A DNA stretch of 64,000 bases from Fomes fomentarius. Its lineage: Eukaryota; Basidiomycota; Agaricomycetes; Polyporales; Polyporaceae. A model generated the notes under the pieces. The model was not told the origin of the DNA. It saw only the letters and a list, made by a program, of their open reading frames with translations, and made no database searches. Location: positions 1,054,001-1,118,000 of the forward strand of contig JABYQN010000003.1 of the NCBI GenBank assembly GCA_022606135.1, given 5' to 3'. Below, one piece after another: positions 13,254-25,435 of this stretch. The position numbers and the translations under genes were made by a program. The first letter of the stretch is position 1. Each line of letters begins with the position of its first letter.

Positions 13254-15017
13254 CCAGTTGTGAGCGGAAAATGTCCGGTACGTGGGTTGTATCCTCCCGC
13301 CAGTGCAAGCATCACAGTTCTAGCGTTTCGCTTCGCAAATTGACCAGGTGAGACGAGCAGAGAACTTGGGGCGGGCAGCCTGAGGGGAATAACAGTCGCA
13401 GGTCAGAGACCGAGATGAATCCGAGTCGCAGAGTGCGCTTGAAGGAGGGAAGCCAGGCAAGTGGAGACCCGACTTGCACTGGTGATGACCCATGAACCGA
13501 AGAGAGTCCGCAGGGCGACTGTGCACATGAGGACGGGACGCCTGTAGTTAGGTAGATGGCTTCGCGCAAGGAAAACCTCTGAACACCGGTTGAGTTCGAA
13601 GCTGATGACGGTGGAGCGAACCCAGTTCGTATACAGCCGACGACTGGCCGCTAAAGATAACACCTGCGGCAGGGATTATCATGGGGAAATGACAATACGC
13701 TCAACACGAAGACGTACCCTATCATCCTGAACCCTGGTTTCTCACAGTTGCCACGCATGAAGGTCGCGATAGAGACCTTCCTGTCAGCGCCTATGTCTTG
13801 ATCGGCGAAAGTCTGGTTACTGGGTATGGTGTCGGCCCATCCGACCCCACCTCCATAGCTCACTGGACGGTCACTTGACGACGATGCCGTCGGATTCTGT
13901 ACTCCCTCAGTAGCCAGCGTTAGCGCTCATACTGGTGAGGGTAGTAAACCTCAACTCCGCTGCCGCCCTTGGGTCTGTGAGGGGGCTTGAAGTTGTAGAT
14001 GGGAGGCCGTCCGTGAATGGCCGTGGACGGCAGGGCGGGGACTGGGTTTTACACCGACAGGAGATCCTTCTGCAGCAAGCCCGAAGATGTCAGTTGATAC
14101 TTAGAATCTTAGCCACATGCTATATTTACCTACCATTATTCCTTGCAACCTTCAACTTCCGCTCGGGAGCAATCATCGCGTAGATACTCCGGCACCTAGG
14201 ATATCCTGAGAACGGGCAAACCACCACAAGCTGCTCTTAGACAGGATTATCGCAGCAAGCGGCGTGAGCAAACTTCATTGGGTACAGATGCACAAGCAGA
14301 GGAGATACCTACTTGTATGAAAGGGCATATACTTCAATGAGCCATTCCCAGCTGGAGTCCGTTGTGTACCTTACATCATGCTGCTCAATTCGACTCACAG
14401 AACGAATTTTAGAGTAGTCGTAACCGATCCTCTTGCGCACCCTACTACTAGTGTAGTTATACCACATACCGAGGGGTAAGCGTGCGTTAGCGCATAAAGG
14501 GGCAGGCAGCCCATCTTCAAGCTTGTTCGGACAGGGGGAGATGGCGTTGTTCGGGCATGGTAACAGCGCTCCTGAGTGACGGTTAATAGCAATTTGAACT
14601 TTGCTGCAGAATATTCCGCTACAGTGCCGAGCTGCATGCGATAGCACTAGTCACGGTGGCCGCATCGATTCAGGAAGACAAGACTACGAGAGTACCATGC
14701 AGGTATGTGTTTTTGACATGGCAAAGTCCTAGTGGTCTATCTTGCGGCTGTGTAGTATCTTGCACGAGCTTGCACAGAGGCAGAAGCATGCTGAATATAA
14801 TCCCATAAGCGCAGATGTCTCTTCCATGGTCGCGATGATTGTGGTCCATCGCACGCCGAGGTGTTGTAATGGTAGGCAGTGATCATTGCGATGAGCCGTA
14901 AGCGCCCAAAGGGACGACCGCGTTCAGCGTCTGTACTTGCTTTCCTTCTTGGACCTTCTTTGTCACCACCTTTTCGCTCCCCCGCATCACACACCACTGC
15001 TGTAGTTGGGTGTACTT
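13254..15017. other. Gene-poor intergenic stretch with possible decayed coding fragments
   Basis: About 1.8 kb between the divergent cbh1 and PRP40 genes; it should contain the cbh1 regulatory region. No intact gene is recognised. On the minus strand, 13650-14100, two stretches look protein-like (SYGGGVGWADTIPSNQTF with DIGADRKVSIATFMRGNCE, and upstream GRPPIYNFKPPHRPKGGSG with VEVYYPHQYER). They are separated by stops and no start is convincing, so a remnant gene is possible. The part from 14200 to 14900 shows nothing I can interpret. Confidence 0.4.
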
Positions 15018-18000
15018 ATGAACGTTTGGGTACGTGCAACACGGTACTTCTTCCAACGAGTCCTAACTTCCGTGGCCGCAGACCGAGCACCGCAACCCGG
15101 AGGGTCGAACATACTGGTTCAACACCAATACTCGAGAAAGTGTATGGGAGAAACCAGATGGTATGTGGTCTATGAAGCTGGCAGGACGCACACTGAATAC
15201 TGTCTGCAGATCTAAAGACTCCGTTCGAGGTGTGTGCACCACTAAGCCAGTCCGAATTGCAGTGTTCATCGCCCCTTCGCATTGATAGAAAGCCCTCAAC
15301 CAAACGAAATGGAAGGAATACTTCTCGGGAGGGAGGAAATACTACTACAATGTGCGCATTTCTATGCCTCTCCTGATCTACTAACTAACACATTAGCATT
15401 CCTATAGACCGAGACGAAAGAGTCCAAATGGGACATGCCAGATGAGTTGCTCTTGATTCTTGAAAAGGTCGAAAAGGAGGGGAAAGCAGCGCCGCAACAG
15501 TCCTCAGCAGTGGTGTACGTCCTTTCTGGTGCTATCTCCTTTTCAGAGCTCTCATATGACACCTAGCCCGACTGGTGGATCTGGCTTCGCCACTGGGGCG
15601 GGTGCGACACAAGGTGCTCCCAACGCTCTCGGAGGGACTGACGCATCCTCATTCCCACCCGGTTCCCAGCCTCAGTCACAATTGAATGGGCAAAACGGGG
15701 CTGTGGGCCATCACACTGGTGTGCTCCCATTCGCTCCTTCCAGCGTCCTGCCCGCGCGTCCAAATCTGCCCGATGATCCAGTCATTCCGCACAATGGCTT
15801 TGCTACAATGGAAGAAGGAGAGAAGGCGTTCGTGCATCTATTGCGGAAGGCTGGTGTGGACGGGAATTGGACTTGGGATCAGACCATGCGAGCTATCATC
15901 ACCGATCCCCTGTACAAGGCTTTGAACACGTTGGCGGAGAAGAAGGCTGCGTGGCAGAAGGTACGGTTGTAGCGTGTTTGTTTATCTCGTTTCACGCTGA
16001 GCTGAGCGTGTCATAGTATGTGGATGGTCTTCGCGCGAAGGAGCAAGAAGAACGCGAGGCCCGTCTATCCAAGCTTCGTCCTTCCATTCGTAACATGCTC
16101 AAGGGGAACCCCAATGTGTTCCATTACACGACGTTTGCTACTGCTGACAAGTTGTTCGCCCAGCATCCTATCTGGCAGCAGGCGAAGATCGAAGCAGAAC
16201 GTAACCTCATATTCGAGGAATATATCGCCGAACTCAAACAACGGGAAGTGGTGAGTGCCATCGCTATGTTGTTGACGAAACCATGTGATGGAAGATTGTC
16301 CCTCACACAGCAAGAAAGTCGTGCAGCACGCGCTCGCAGTATCTCCAAGATCGTCGCCTTGTTCAAACGGCTGGACGTAGATGTCCTCACTCGATGGCGG
16401 CAAGCACACCACATGGTCGCCGACTCTGAAGAATGGAAGAGTGATCCCGAACTGCAGCAGCTCCCGACGCTGGACATCTTGCTGGCCTTTGAAGACTACA
16501 GTAGGGTACGAGAGCGTGAGTTTGAAGAGCAACTGCGCAGACGTCAGGTTGAGAAAACCCGGAAAGAGCGCAAGGCTCGTGAAGCGTTCAGGGTAGGTTG
16601 AATTCTTCCGCTTATCGCGATTGGTCTGATATTCTACATTCGCATTATAGGAAGTACTCAATAAGCTTGTCGAGTCGGGGGAAATCAACGCGCGCACAAA
16701 ATGGAAGCAAGTCTACCCGTCGTTCGCCACCGACAACCGCTATCTTGATATGCTGGGGAATCCCGGCTCCAACCCCATTGAACTCTTCTGGGATATCGTC
16801 GACGCCCTTGACCAGAAGCTCGACGCTAAGATTGCCATAGCAGACGGAGCTATCAAACGTCACAACAAGGCACTCGAAGACAAGATGAAAGAAGACGGTG
16901 ATGGCACGGGCGAAGGCGCAGCAGCGGAAGCGAAGCCGTTCGAAGTCGGACCAGACACGACTAAAGAGGAGTTCCTCAGTATAGTCAAGGCGGACTCAGA
17001 TGAGAGCGTGAAGTCGCTGTCTGACGAGGACTTGGACGAGATCTTCCATTCAGTATGCTTCCGAACACCTACACGTCTCGCCCATGAACTCACTGCATAC
17101 ATTACCAGTTGCACGACGTTGCGGTCAAAAGGCAGGCGGACGAGAAGCGTAGAGCGGAGCGCAAGCAGCGCCATCTCCAGGATGACCTGCGTTATGCTCT
17201 CAAGAAGGTTCCTGAGCTGCACGATGCGAACATATCATACGAAGAGGTTAGGATCTTGTTATGCACTTAGTTTGGGTTTAAATCTGAGTCATGGACATAG
17301 GCGCTTCCCTACATGCAAGAGCTTCCTGAGTACATGGCCATCGAGGACGAAGAGGGCAGAAGGGGGGCGTTCGCGAAGTTCGTCAAGAGGCAGAAGGCAG
17401 GTCTGACGCCAGGCGCTGCTTGTAAGTTATCAAGCTCATAACTATTATGCGCATTCACAGGAACGTCTACGAGAACGGGAACGCGAAACCTCTGAAGATG
17501 GTGCCTCCACTACGAGCCGTCGTCGAAAGGAGCCAGGAAGGGACCGTGAGCCTGAGCGTGAACGTGAACGTGAACGTGAACGTGAGCGCGATCGCGAACG
17601 AGAACGCGACAAAGATCACCGCGACCGTGACCGAGATTCCGAGCGGGGCCGACACCACGACCGTGACAGCAGGAGCGATCGTGATCGCAGGCCACACGAC
17701 ACCGATACCCATCGAGAATCTCGTCATGCAGATAGGGACCACGGTAGAGAACGCGACTATTCCAGGGACAAAGCTCCCTACAAGGACAGGGAGCGCGACA
17801 GGGAGCGGGAGGGAGACCGTAGTCGGGATTACTACAGGTCTTCGAGGCACCGCGACTACGAGAAGGATGACCGTCGACGCGATCACAGGAGCGGACGTGA
17901 CTGGGAGGATGGCTTTAGCGCGCACGACAGCGCCAGGGAGCGAGAGCGAGCTAGTTCACTCTACCAGGAGACGGATCCCCGCGAAAAACGCGACCGCGGT

Positions 18001-18201
18001 GTGTATGAGGACCGTCCATTTGAGGAACGAGATCAAAAGGTACATGTTTCGTTTGGTTTACGTGTTCGACTGGTTCTTACATATGTCTCCTCCATGCAGA
18101 GGGTGCGCTACAGCGTTCCTCCCGAAGCGCCGCCAGCTGAGAAGCCCGCACCTGTCGAGCCGCCTCCGCGTGCTGAGACTCCCGAGGAGGGTGAGATTTG
18201 A
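15018..18201 (+). CDS. PRP40: Pre-mRNA-processing factor PRP40 (WW-FF protein)
   Basis: U1 snRNP-associated factor bridging the 5' splice site and branch point. The first exon is only 12 nt (15018-15029, MNVW), spliced to [20 protein letters not shown] in exon 15082-15160, then DLKTPFE, completing WW domain 1. WW domain 2 is [15 protein letters not shown] plus [14 protein letters not shown]. After a Gly/Ser/Pro linker come the FF repeats, starting with [15 protein letters not shown] and including [36 protein letters not shown] and [18 protein letters not shown]. The C-terminus is a charged tail of Arg-Glu/Arg-Asp repeats encoded by CGTGAA-type hexamers (about 17545-17600), ending [12 protein letters not shown]. 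Many introns. Identification is secure; one or two small exon joins were not checked. Confidence 0.93.
17545..17600 (+). repeat. CGTGAA-type hexanucleotide repeat inside PRP40
   Basis: Tandem CGTGAA/CGTGAG units in the coding frame give alternating Arg-Glu residues. The shape suggests length variation between strains. Confidence 0.75.
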
Positions 18202-18264
18202 ACGTTGTTGCGTGACGGATATATTAGTATGCAATGTATGCTATGAATTCTCCAAGACGCAATC

Positions 18265-18732
18265 CTATGATGATGGGTTTTCTACAATGTCAATGGTACC
18301 AATCCTCAGACGAGTGTAGGTCTGCTTGTGATTGACCGTCCGCTCGTAGCCCTTTCTCCGCTTCTTCTTGAAGATGGTCTCCATCCTGCCCTTGGTATGC
18401 TCCACAACCGTTGCCTCCACGCAAATCTGGTCGGACGAGATGATGGGATTGCCACGAACAGTGTACTCGCGTGACCCGATCTCGTGGATGTCCGACAGCT
18501 TGAGTACGTCGCCGACTTTTACGTCTTTGAGACGCGGTACGGTGAGTAGGTCTCGAGGCGCAATGAGGTATTTTCGGCCAGCCAGGCTGGCGACGACGTA
18601 TTGCGAGGGTTGGGAGCGGATTAAGGATAGTGCATTAGAAGTTGTGGATGGCGGCCGAACTGTCTGTGTGTGCAGGGCACGGGTCGCGACCGCCCTGAGG
18701 GTAGCTGGTGCGCGAAGGGATTGCATGAGCAT
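18265..18732 (-). CDS. MRPL21: Mitochondrial large ribosomal subunit protein bL21m
   Basis: Component of the mitochondrial ribosome. Single exon, 155 residues, start MLMQSLRAPATLRAVATRAL at the first in-frame ATG (18732). The first 30 residues are Arg/Ala/Ser-rich without acids, a typical mitochondrial presequence. The body matches L21: QYVVASLAGRKYLIAPRDLL, VKVGDVLKLSDIHEIGSREY, and the conserved C-terminal block IFKKKRRKGYERTVNHKQTY followed by TRLRIGTI. The stop is followed by the PRP40 3' end only about 60 bp away. It is head to head with ATP1. Confidence 0.93.
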   Translation of the reverse strand: MLMQSLRAPATLRAVATRALHTQTVRPPSTTSNALSLIRSQPSQYVVASLAGRKYLIAPRDLLTVPRLKDVKVGDVLKLSDIHEIGSREYTVRGNPIISSDQICVEATVVEHTKGRMETIFKKKRRKGYERTVNHKQTYTRLRIGTIDIVENPSS

Positions 18733-18959
18733 TGAGCGACGAGGACGAGCTGAGTGCACTCACGTCTAAGGAAGGAAGCCATTGCCGACGAGAGTGACGG
18801 CGACGACCGCGAGGACATGGGCGGGCTCGGGAGGACCGGAAACGGCACATTGAGTCGGCGCTTGAAATGATGTTATGTAAGGCAAACTTTGGTGACCCGG
18901 GTCGTCCCTACGGCCGCCTGACATCTCACCCTCCCACTTTCTTTCCTTCTCCTCGTACC
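18733..18959. promoter_or_regulatory. Bidirectional promoter between bL21m and ATP1
   Basis: 227 bp separate the start codons of two nuclear-encoded mitochondrial proteins on opposite strands. The stretch must hold both promoters and may coordinate them. It contains CT-rich runs near the ATP1 start. No specific factor site is claimed. Confidence 0.6.
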
Positions 18960-21118
18960 ATGCACAGAGTCGCCCTCAGAAACTCCGTCCGCGCAGCTGC
19001 GCTGGCCGCCTCCAAAGTGCGTACCGTCTTTTTCTCTCATTTTCCAGCTAGTTTTGTGCTCAACGGTGTCCTGCAATCAAGAGCGCTGCCCGCACTACCC
19101 CTGCTATTTCTCGCTCATATGCGACAGCAAAGGCCGGTACGTATATGCACCCTTCTTCCAACGCTTGCCACGTCTGATGAGCTCTTTCTGGCCCATTTCA
19201 CCGACGCGCTCTAACGTTTTCATCTGGGTACTCGTGACACGTCACGCGCAGCTGCGTCTGAGGTCTCTTCGATTCTCGAGTCCCGCATAGCTGGCACTTC
19301 CGTGGGCGCAAATGTTGAGGAAACTGGACGCGTTCTGAGTGAGTTCCGCGCGTCGTACATCCATGGCTCGCGGGTTTGCTCAACGTCGTGTCGCAATTAA
19401 GGTGTCGGTGATGGTATCGCACGTGTATGGGGTCTCAGAAACGTGCAAGGTGCGTCGCGTTGTTCCTTTTCTATGCTATCAGCTCACTGAACCGCGCGGT
19501 GTATAGCCGAAGAGATGGTGGAGTTCTCTTCTGGCATCCGTGGCATGTGTCTGAACTTGGAGGCCGACAACGTCGGTGTGTCCATCTTCGGTAACGACCG
19601 TGCTATCAAGGAGGGCGACACGGTCAAGCGTACCGGCCAGATTGTCGACGTCCCTGTTGGTCCCGAGCTCCTTGGCCGTGTCGTCGACGCTCTCGGTAAC
19701 CCCATCGACGGCAAGGGCCCCATCAATACTTCGGAGCGTCGCCGTGCTCAGCTCAAGGCCCCCGGTATTCTGCCCCGTCGCTCAGTCAACCAGCCTATGA
19801 TGACTGGTATTAAGCCCATCGACGCCATGGTTCCTATCGGTCGTGGCCAGCGTGAGCTCATCATTGGTGACCGTCAGACAGGCAAGACCGCAGTCGCCAT
19901 CGACACCATTCTCAACCAGAAGCGGTGGAACGACGGCAACGAGGAGGACAAGAAGCTCTACTGTGTCTACGTTGCTGTCGGCCAGAAGCGTTCCACGGTC
20001 GCTCAGCTCGTCAAGACTCTTGAGGAGAATGACGCGATGAAGTACAGTATCATCGTTGCCGCTACTGCGTCTGAGGCTGCTCCTCTTCAGTACCTCGCCC
20101 CCTTCTCTGGTTGTGCCATGGGTGAATGGTTCCGCGACAATGCCAAGCATGCTCTCATCATCTACGACGATTTGTCCAAGCAGGCCGTTGCCTACCGTCA
20201 GATGTCGTTGCTACTCCGTCGTCCCCCCGGTCGTGAGGCCTACCCCGGTGATGTCTTCTACCTGCACTCCCGTCTTCTCGAGCGTGCTGCAAAGATGAAC
20301 GACAAGTTCGGTGGTGGTTCCCTCACTGCCCTGCCCATCATTGAGACCCAGGGTGGTGATGTGTCTGCATACATTCCCACTAACGTGAGCTTTCTCAATT
20401 TTGACTCTGCACGCCATAACTCACTCGCTCCCGCCTAGGTCATCTCCATCACGGACGGCCAGATCTTCTTGGAGGCTGAGCTCTTCTTCCGTGGTGTCCG
20501 TCCCGCCATCAACGTCGGTCTTTCCGTGTCCCGTGTCGGTTCGGCTGCCCAGACGTAAGTATATGACCCCTCTTTTGCAAGAGTATTGTTCTGATCTACA
20601 ATGATACTTCCAGCAAGATCATGAAGAAGTTTGCTGGTTCGCTCAAGCTGTATCTTGCGCAGTACCGTGAAGTTGCCGCTTTCGCTCAGTTCGGTTCGGA
20701 CCTCGACGCGTCAACCCGCTTCCTGCTCTCTCGTGGCGCTCGTTTGACTGAGCTTCTCAGTGAGTATCCCTATTGTCCTGTGGTCTGCGCTCTTTCTGAC
20801 ATCGATATCAGAGCAAGGTCAGTACCAGCCCCTCTCCATGGAGATCCAGGTCCCTATCATCTACGCTGGTGTCAACGGTCTGGTAAGTGTCTACTGTCAT
20901 CGCATGTTTGTCTTGTGGACTAAAGTTTCCGCGTCGTCTTTTAGCTTGATCCTATCCCGGTCGACCAGATCACCCGTTGGGAGGCGGAGTTCCGCGCTCA
21001 CCTTACTGCTACCCAGGGCCCTCTCCTCCAGGAGATCTCCAAGGGCCTGATCACTCCTGAGATCGAGTCCCAGATCAAGAAGGTGGTCGAGGACCATGTC
21101 TCGTCGTTCACTTCGTAA
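18960..21118 (+). CDS. ATP1: ATP synthase F1 subunit alpha, mitochondrial
   Basis: Regulatory/catalytic-interface subunit of the F1 hexamer in oxidative phosphorylation. The start [19 protein letters not shown] is a mitochondrial presequence; small exons then add the rest of it. Core exons read [34 protein letters not shown] and [20 protein letters not shown], the Walker [28 protein letters not shown] Walker B ([19 protein letters not shown]), [40 protein letters not shown], the arginine-finger region [14 protein letters not shown], and a C-terminus ending [10 protein letters not shown]. About nine exons, several first ones very small, as often seen for this gene in basidiomycetes. Expected full length near 540 residues. 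Confidence 0.97.
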
Positions 21119-21528
21119 GCGCTTAGACGGTAGACCAGGATCAAAATGTTGCTGCCTGCCCATACCTACCTACTACCATGTCTCTCACAATGAGGACGAT
21201 TATAATGGTCGCCTAATTGCAAAAAAACATGGAGTGCTATACTTTCCTCGAGAGTGTGGCGAGCTACGTGTCAGAGTAAGGCAGTGACCATGACGTACAC
21301 TGCAGGAACGTGCTTTCCAGCAAATTGTGCCATGGTAATGAACTTACCTTCGCAGTTCATCCAGGGGTCTGCACTGCCAAGCGAGAACAAGAATATAGAA
21401 AGGCCTGTATATCCAGATCCTCTAGGATTGTGTCGCCCTTGTACATATGGCAAGACACTACTTAACGAGACGCAGGGCGCTGTCCGACCTCTAATCCTGG
21501 TCATTTTCCGAATGCCATCTCAAGCCCC

Positions 21529-24500
21529 CTAATCCTCTCCCTCGGAGGATGAAGTCGCTGGACTGTCGAAGCCGTAGTCCTCCTCATCGTCGTCGACATA
21601 CTCGTCATCCTCTTCCTCGTCCATAGACTCCTTGAGCTGTGTGAATTATCTCGTCAGTGAACGGCCCGCCCGCAGCACATTGACGTCACGAACCATCTCA
21701 AGAAGCTCATGGCATTCGTTCAGATGTGCCATGACGATACCCTGGCCCTCGGGAACGGTACCGTCCACACCAACGAACTTGCCCTCCCGACGCATAGAGT
21801 CTATCTGATGTAGAGCGAGCTGATACTGTGTGCGCCAAGTCAATGTGTCAGCATACACAGACCAGGGTACGGCGGCCAGATTGTACGGACTGGATAAAGC
21901 TCGCGTGGGCTGAACGGTCCACCATACTTCAGCACCTCGTTGAGACACTTCTTCACTGTCGACAACTTGTTCGCCTGCATCGGTATGTCAGAAGTGAAGA
22001 CGAATGTCACCAACGTTACTCACTATCGGCATCAACTCCTCGGAGATGGGTTCGCTCGACGAGAGCAACCTGTAGATCAGACCGTAACATCGACGCAGAA
22101 GGTACAGTAGTACCTACGGGTCAATGTCAAAAGGGTGCAGGGTAGTATTGCACATGCGTTACTTACATATTGACCCTCCGGCCGGTTACCGTCGGCGTCC
22201 ACGAACTTCCCATCTACCCGCATCTTGTCGATCTCCTGCAAACTGAGGCTGTAATTCCACAGATCCGTTTCTCGGAGACTCCACCGATGTGTGAGGACCT
22301 GTGAAGCGCCGGTGGTCAGCAAAGCTTCGCAGAATGCCAGGAAAAGAGGACGAACGAGCTGCTCGAGCTCTCTCCGGATTTCGCTCAACCTGTCGTAGAT
22401 TGGTCTGAGCGACGACGCCACGTTCTTCGACTTGTCTTGTGCACGGATCTCTTGTACTATCTCGAAACATTCCTCGAGTAACGAGGAACAAACTGCTTGG
22501 GACGCCGGTACCATGCCTCCAGGACCCAGGAACTTGCCGTCGACTCGTTTCCTGCCAGGTTGCAATGCAATCGAGCAACGATAGGTACGAGAAGTGGATG
22601 AGTGGATGTCGCGGTGTGATGAGATAGGCCACTCACAAGTCAATTTTGCGCAGCTCCTCCTGTATGGGCTTCAGCTCGGCCTTGACTCGGAGGCGGTCCT
22701 TGTCCTTGATACTGCTACTGCTATACTCTCCTGGTGGTTTGGGTGTGCTCTCGCGTGTCGGCGTCTTAGAGCTTGGGCGACTTCCTACTGAGGCCGAATC
22801 GTCGTCTATTGACACAGCCTTCCCCTTGAGGTCCTCTCCCCTTTCCGCCAAAGCGTCGGCCAGCTCAACTTCTCTATCAGTCTCCTTAGCAGCAAGGGCG
22901 ACAAGCTGCCTCCGGATGTTCACGAGTCGTTCATGGATGGGGATGAGTTCGGGCGAGAGGACAGATAGGGAGTCCTGGAGTTTGCGGAGGAGGTTGTCTG
23001 CGAGGAAGAGAAGCGTCAGCATCAGCGCGACGCGAGAGCCAGTCATAGGGTGGAGGACCTGGAAAGGAGGGGGTAACCTTCAAGATTATTACCGCCAATT
23101 TGTGCGATGATGATCACACTACAGGGGAGTAGGAGTTCGAAAGGCGGCTGTGAGATCAGAACTCCGGAAATTCTAGGACGTACGCATGACGAGAAAGACA
23201 GGGGAGAACGTGATGGACATATACATGACCGGACGGCGACGGAGACTAGATCACTCACCACATTCGTTGAGCTGTCGCTCCAGGAGCTTGATCATGGCTG
23301 GCGGGTGCTTCCCACTGTCCATGTCCATTTGCATGAGATTACTGTGAATCGCGGATCAACACTCTACTACGGAGCAACGTACGTAACTGTTATGCCCCAA
23401 ACTACTTGAACCGCGTTGTTCACCCTTCGGGAGTAAAATATACCACCGAAGCGAACGATGCAGTAGCGCGAAACAATGTGGGGCACAACATGTGATGGAT
23501 TGGGGTAACGAGCGACTCACCGTAGATCAGCCAGCCGTCGATGAAATGGTGCGAGGTCAGACTCATTATAGACGCCAGACTCGTCCATGTGGTCGAGAAT
23601 TTGCTGTATAGTGACCATTAGCATTACGAGCCGATCTAGGCGTGGACTCGGTTGCGGCGGCGCGCAAAAGGAGGCCAGCAGGCGAGGGAAGGTAATAAAG
23701 AACGATAAATGCATGACGAAGATGGAAGGAAACCTGAAGTGCCCCTGACCTTCGTCCTCTAGGCTTTTATATGTGCTGGCAAGGGCCCTTGCAAATTGCA
23801 AGTACCCGCATCTCTCCCGTGGTTGCGCAGACACCGGCTCCTTGTCCGTACATCCGAGTACGCGATGCCACAGAAGCCAACTACAAAGCGCCAGGCGTTC
23901 CAAGCAACAGGTATGTCCATGGGCGCAAGTCTCTTCGCGAGTCGCAGATCGTCATGATATGGTAATATTTCTGGTCCAGAATGGTACCCCGTGGGTCGCG
24001 AGCACTGGGCCAAAAACTCCCGGTGACGTGATTGGAGGGAACAAGCCTGAACTCTGAAGTCTAGGACGGCCCACACGTTCGCAATCAGGGCGACCTTATC
24101 TCGCCCGGCCCTGTCGACCGACGACGATGCAAGGCAAGCAAGCCCAGGAATCTGGAGGCTGCTGCGCTAGGCCAAACCGATTAGTAGACGCGTACGACAT
24201 GCTTACTGCAATATTGCGTACTTGCGAACGACTATTTCGCCCACAGCTTGAGAACTAGGGTGCGGAGAGGCCGAGCAGGCAAAAGTTTCGCCCCGATGCC
24301 CTCTAGTACGTGCACGTCCTATGGATTTCCACACTCAAAGTCCTCAAGCGTAGCAGGAAGGGCTCTCATTGCCATCACGAATACGGAAACAGCTCATGAT
24401 AGCTCTTTGCGATCCATGGTGGGCGGCGCTATAGTCGACAGTACGTAGCTGACAGTTGGACAGTCATATACTCTTAAGTTTGGTCGGAATTACTGAGAGT

Positions 24501-25133
24501 ACCGGCGTAACCCAAGAATAGAACATAGTCGCTCGCGGAGGTTGTACATGCAAAAATGACTCACCCGCATACTGGCAACCTGACTGTATGTGGCCGGACA
24601 TTCACGCGTCCTCCCGATGGTGAGGAAGAACAGCGAGAGAAGAGCAAAGACGTCCGCAAGGGTCGTGTCCAGGCGGTTATTGTAAGCGGTGTGATCGTCG
24701 CGGACTTCGTTGAGGCGAGTGACTGGAAGAACAGGATAGGGCGCCGGTCATGAGGCGAAGACGGAAAGACGAAGTGCATGGACATCGCGATTATGAGATC
24801 GTGAGATTAGCAAGGCAAACTGAGAAAGCGATGGCAGGATCGAACCGACCTTGCTTGACGATCGCCTGGTAGAGCTGGTTCACGTCCGAGGGCTTGATGT
24901 AGTCGCCGCGGTCCTTCTTGAGTGCAGTCAGGCGGTTCCGGATGCTAGCGGGGAGGAGAGTGGCATCAGAACGCGTGTGGGTAGAGAGGAGTGCACTATG
25001 GAAAGGGCGCACTTGATGACGGCCTCCAGGATAGGCAGCTCTGCCCGATGCCGAAACATGAGGAGATCAGCTTCGACGAGTGGCTAGCGTAAACAGACTC
25101 GTGCCCACCTTCCTGAGCCACCTGTGCAGACAT
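21529..25133 (-). CDS. UPF0662 / DUF2408 family protein (YPL260W/CUB1-like)
   Basis: Fungal protein of unclear biochemical role; the yeast relative CUB1 has been linked to proteasome function and DNA repair. Exons read MSAQVAQE, ADLLMFRHRAELPILEAVI, RNRLTALKKDRGDYIKPSDV, VTRLNEVRDDHTAYNNRLDT, QILDHMDESGVYNESDLAPF, MQMDMDSGKHPPAMIKLLER, ELIPIHERLVNIRRQLVALA, a linker, and AELKPIQEELRKIDS. Then come three related blocks: KRVDGKFLGPGGMVPASQA, KMRVDGKFVDADGNRPEGQY and SMRREGKFVGVDGTVPEGQG, each followed by a helical segment. The tail is very acidic (DEEEDDEYVDDDEEDYGFDS). It contains an unusually long intron (23604-24564). Start chosen at the ATG just upstream of the first conserved block. Divergent from tropomyosin (about 300 bp). 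Confidence 0.85.
23604..24564 (-). other. 961-nt intron within the DUF2408 gene
   Basis: Donor CGG|GTGAGTCA after ...VASMR and acceptor TACAG before QILDHMDESG join conserved blocks in frame. At 961 nt it is more than ten times the usual intron here. Short open frames occur on both strands, but none looks like DUF2408 or another known family, and I see no tRNA. Confidence 0.65.
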
Positions 25134-25435
25134 CACTGCTAGATGAAACAGTATCGGAGTTGGTTCTGTCGCGTCGTCCTGGGATATGCGCTGATATCGA
25201 CGCGGTTAACGTTGAAGAGGAGGTGGCTCCGCTCAAAGTGTGCTGAGGCAAGGACTTTCCGGTCGGCTCTGCATTCTAACTCAGGGACCGCCACGTGATA
25301 TTATCTACAAAAGGCAAGATGTTACCACGGCTGATACTTTATCAGTGCTGTTCAGCCCTTGCTCAGAACAGCACAGCACCTGCCCGCCGTCCTTCATTCC
25401 ACCGACCGCTACATCCTCTCAGCCCGAAATCGACC

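Noticed and set aside
13167..13700. Carbon-catabolite repressor (SYGGRG) sites in the cbh1 promoter
   Set aside because: I found no convincing clustered matches by eye, so none is annotated.
24820..24850. GGTTCGATCC on the minus strand, resembling a tRNA B box
   Set aside because: The T-stem does not pair well and the site is at an exon/intron boundary of the DUF2408 gene; no other tRNA arms are seen.
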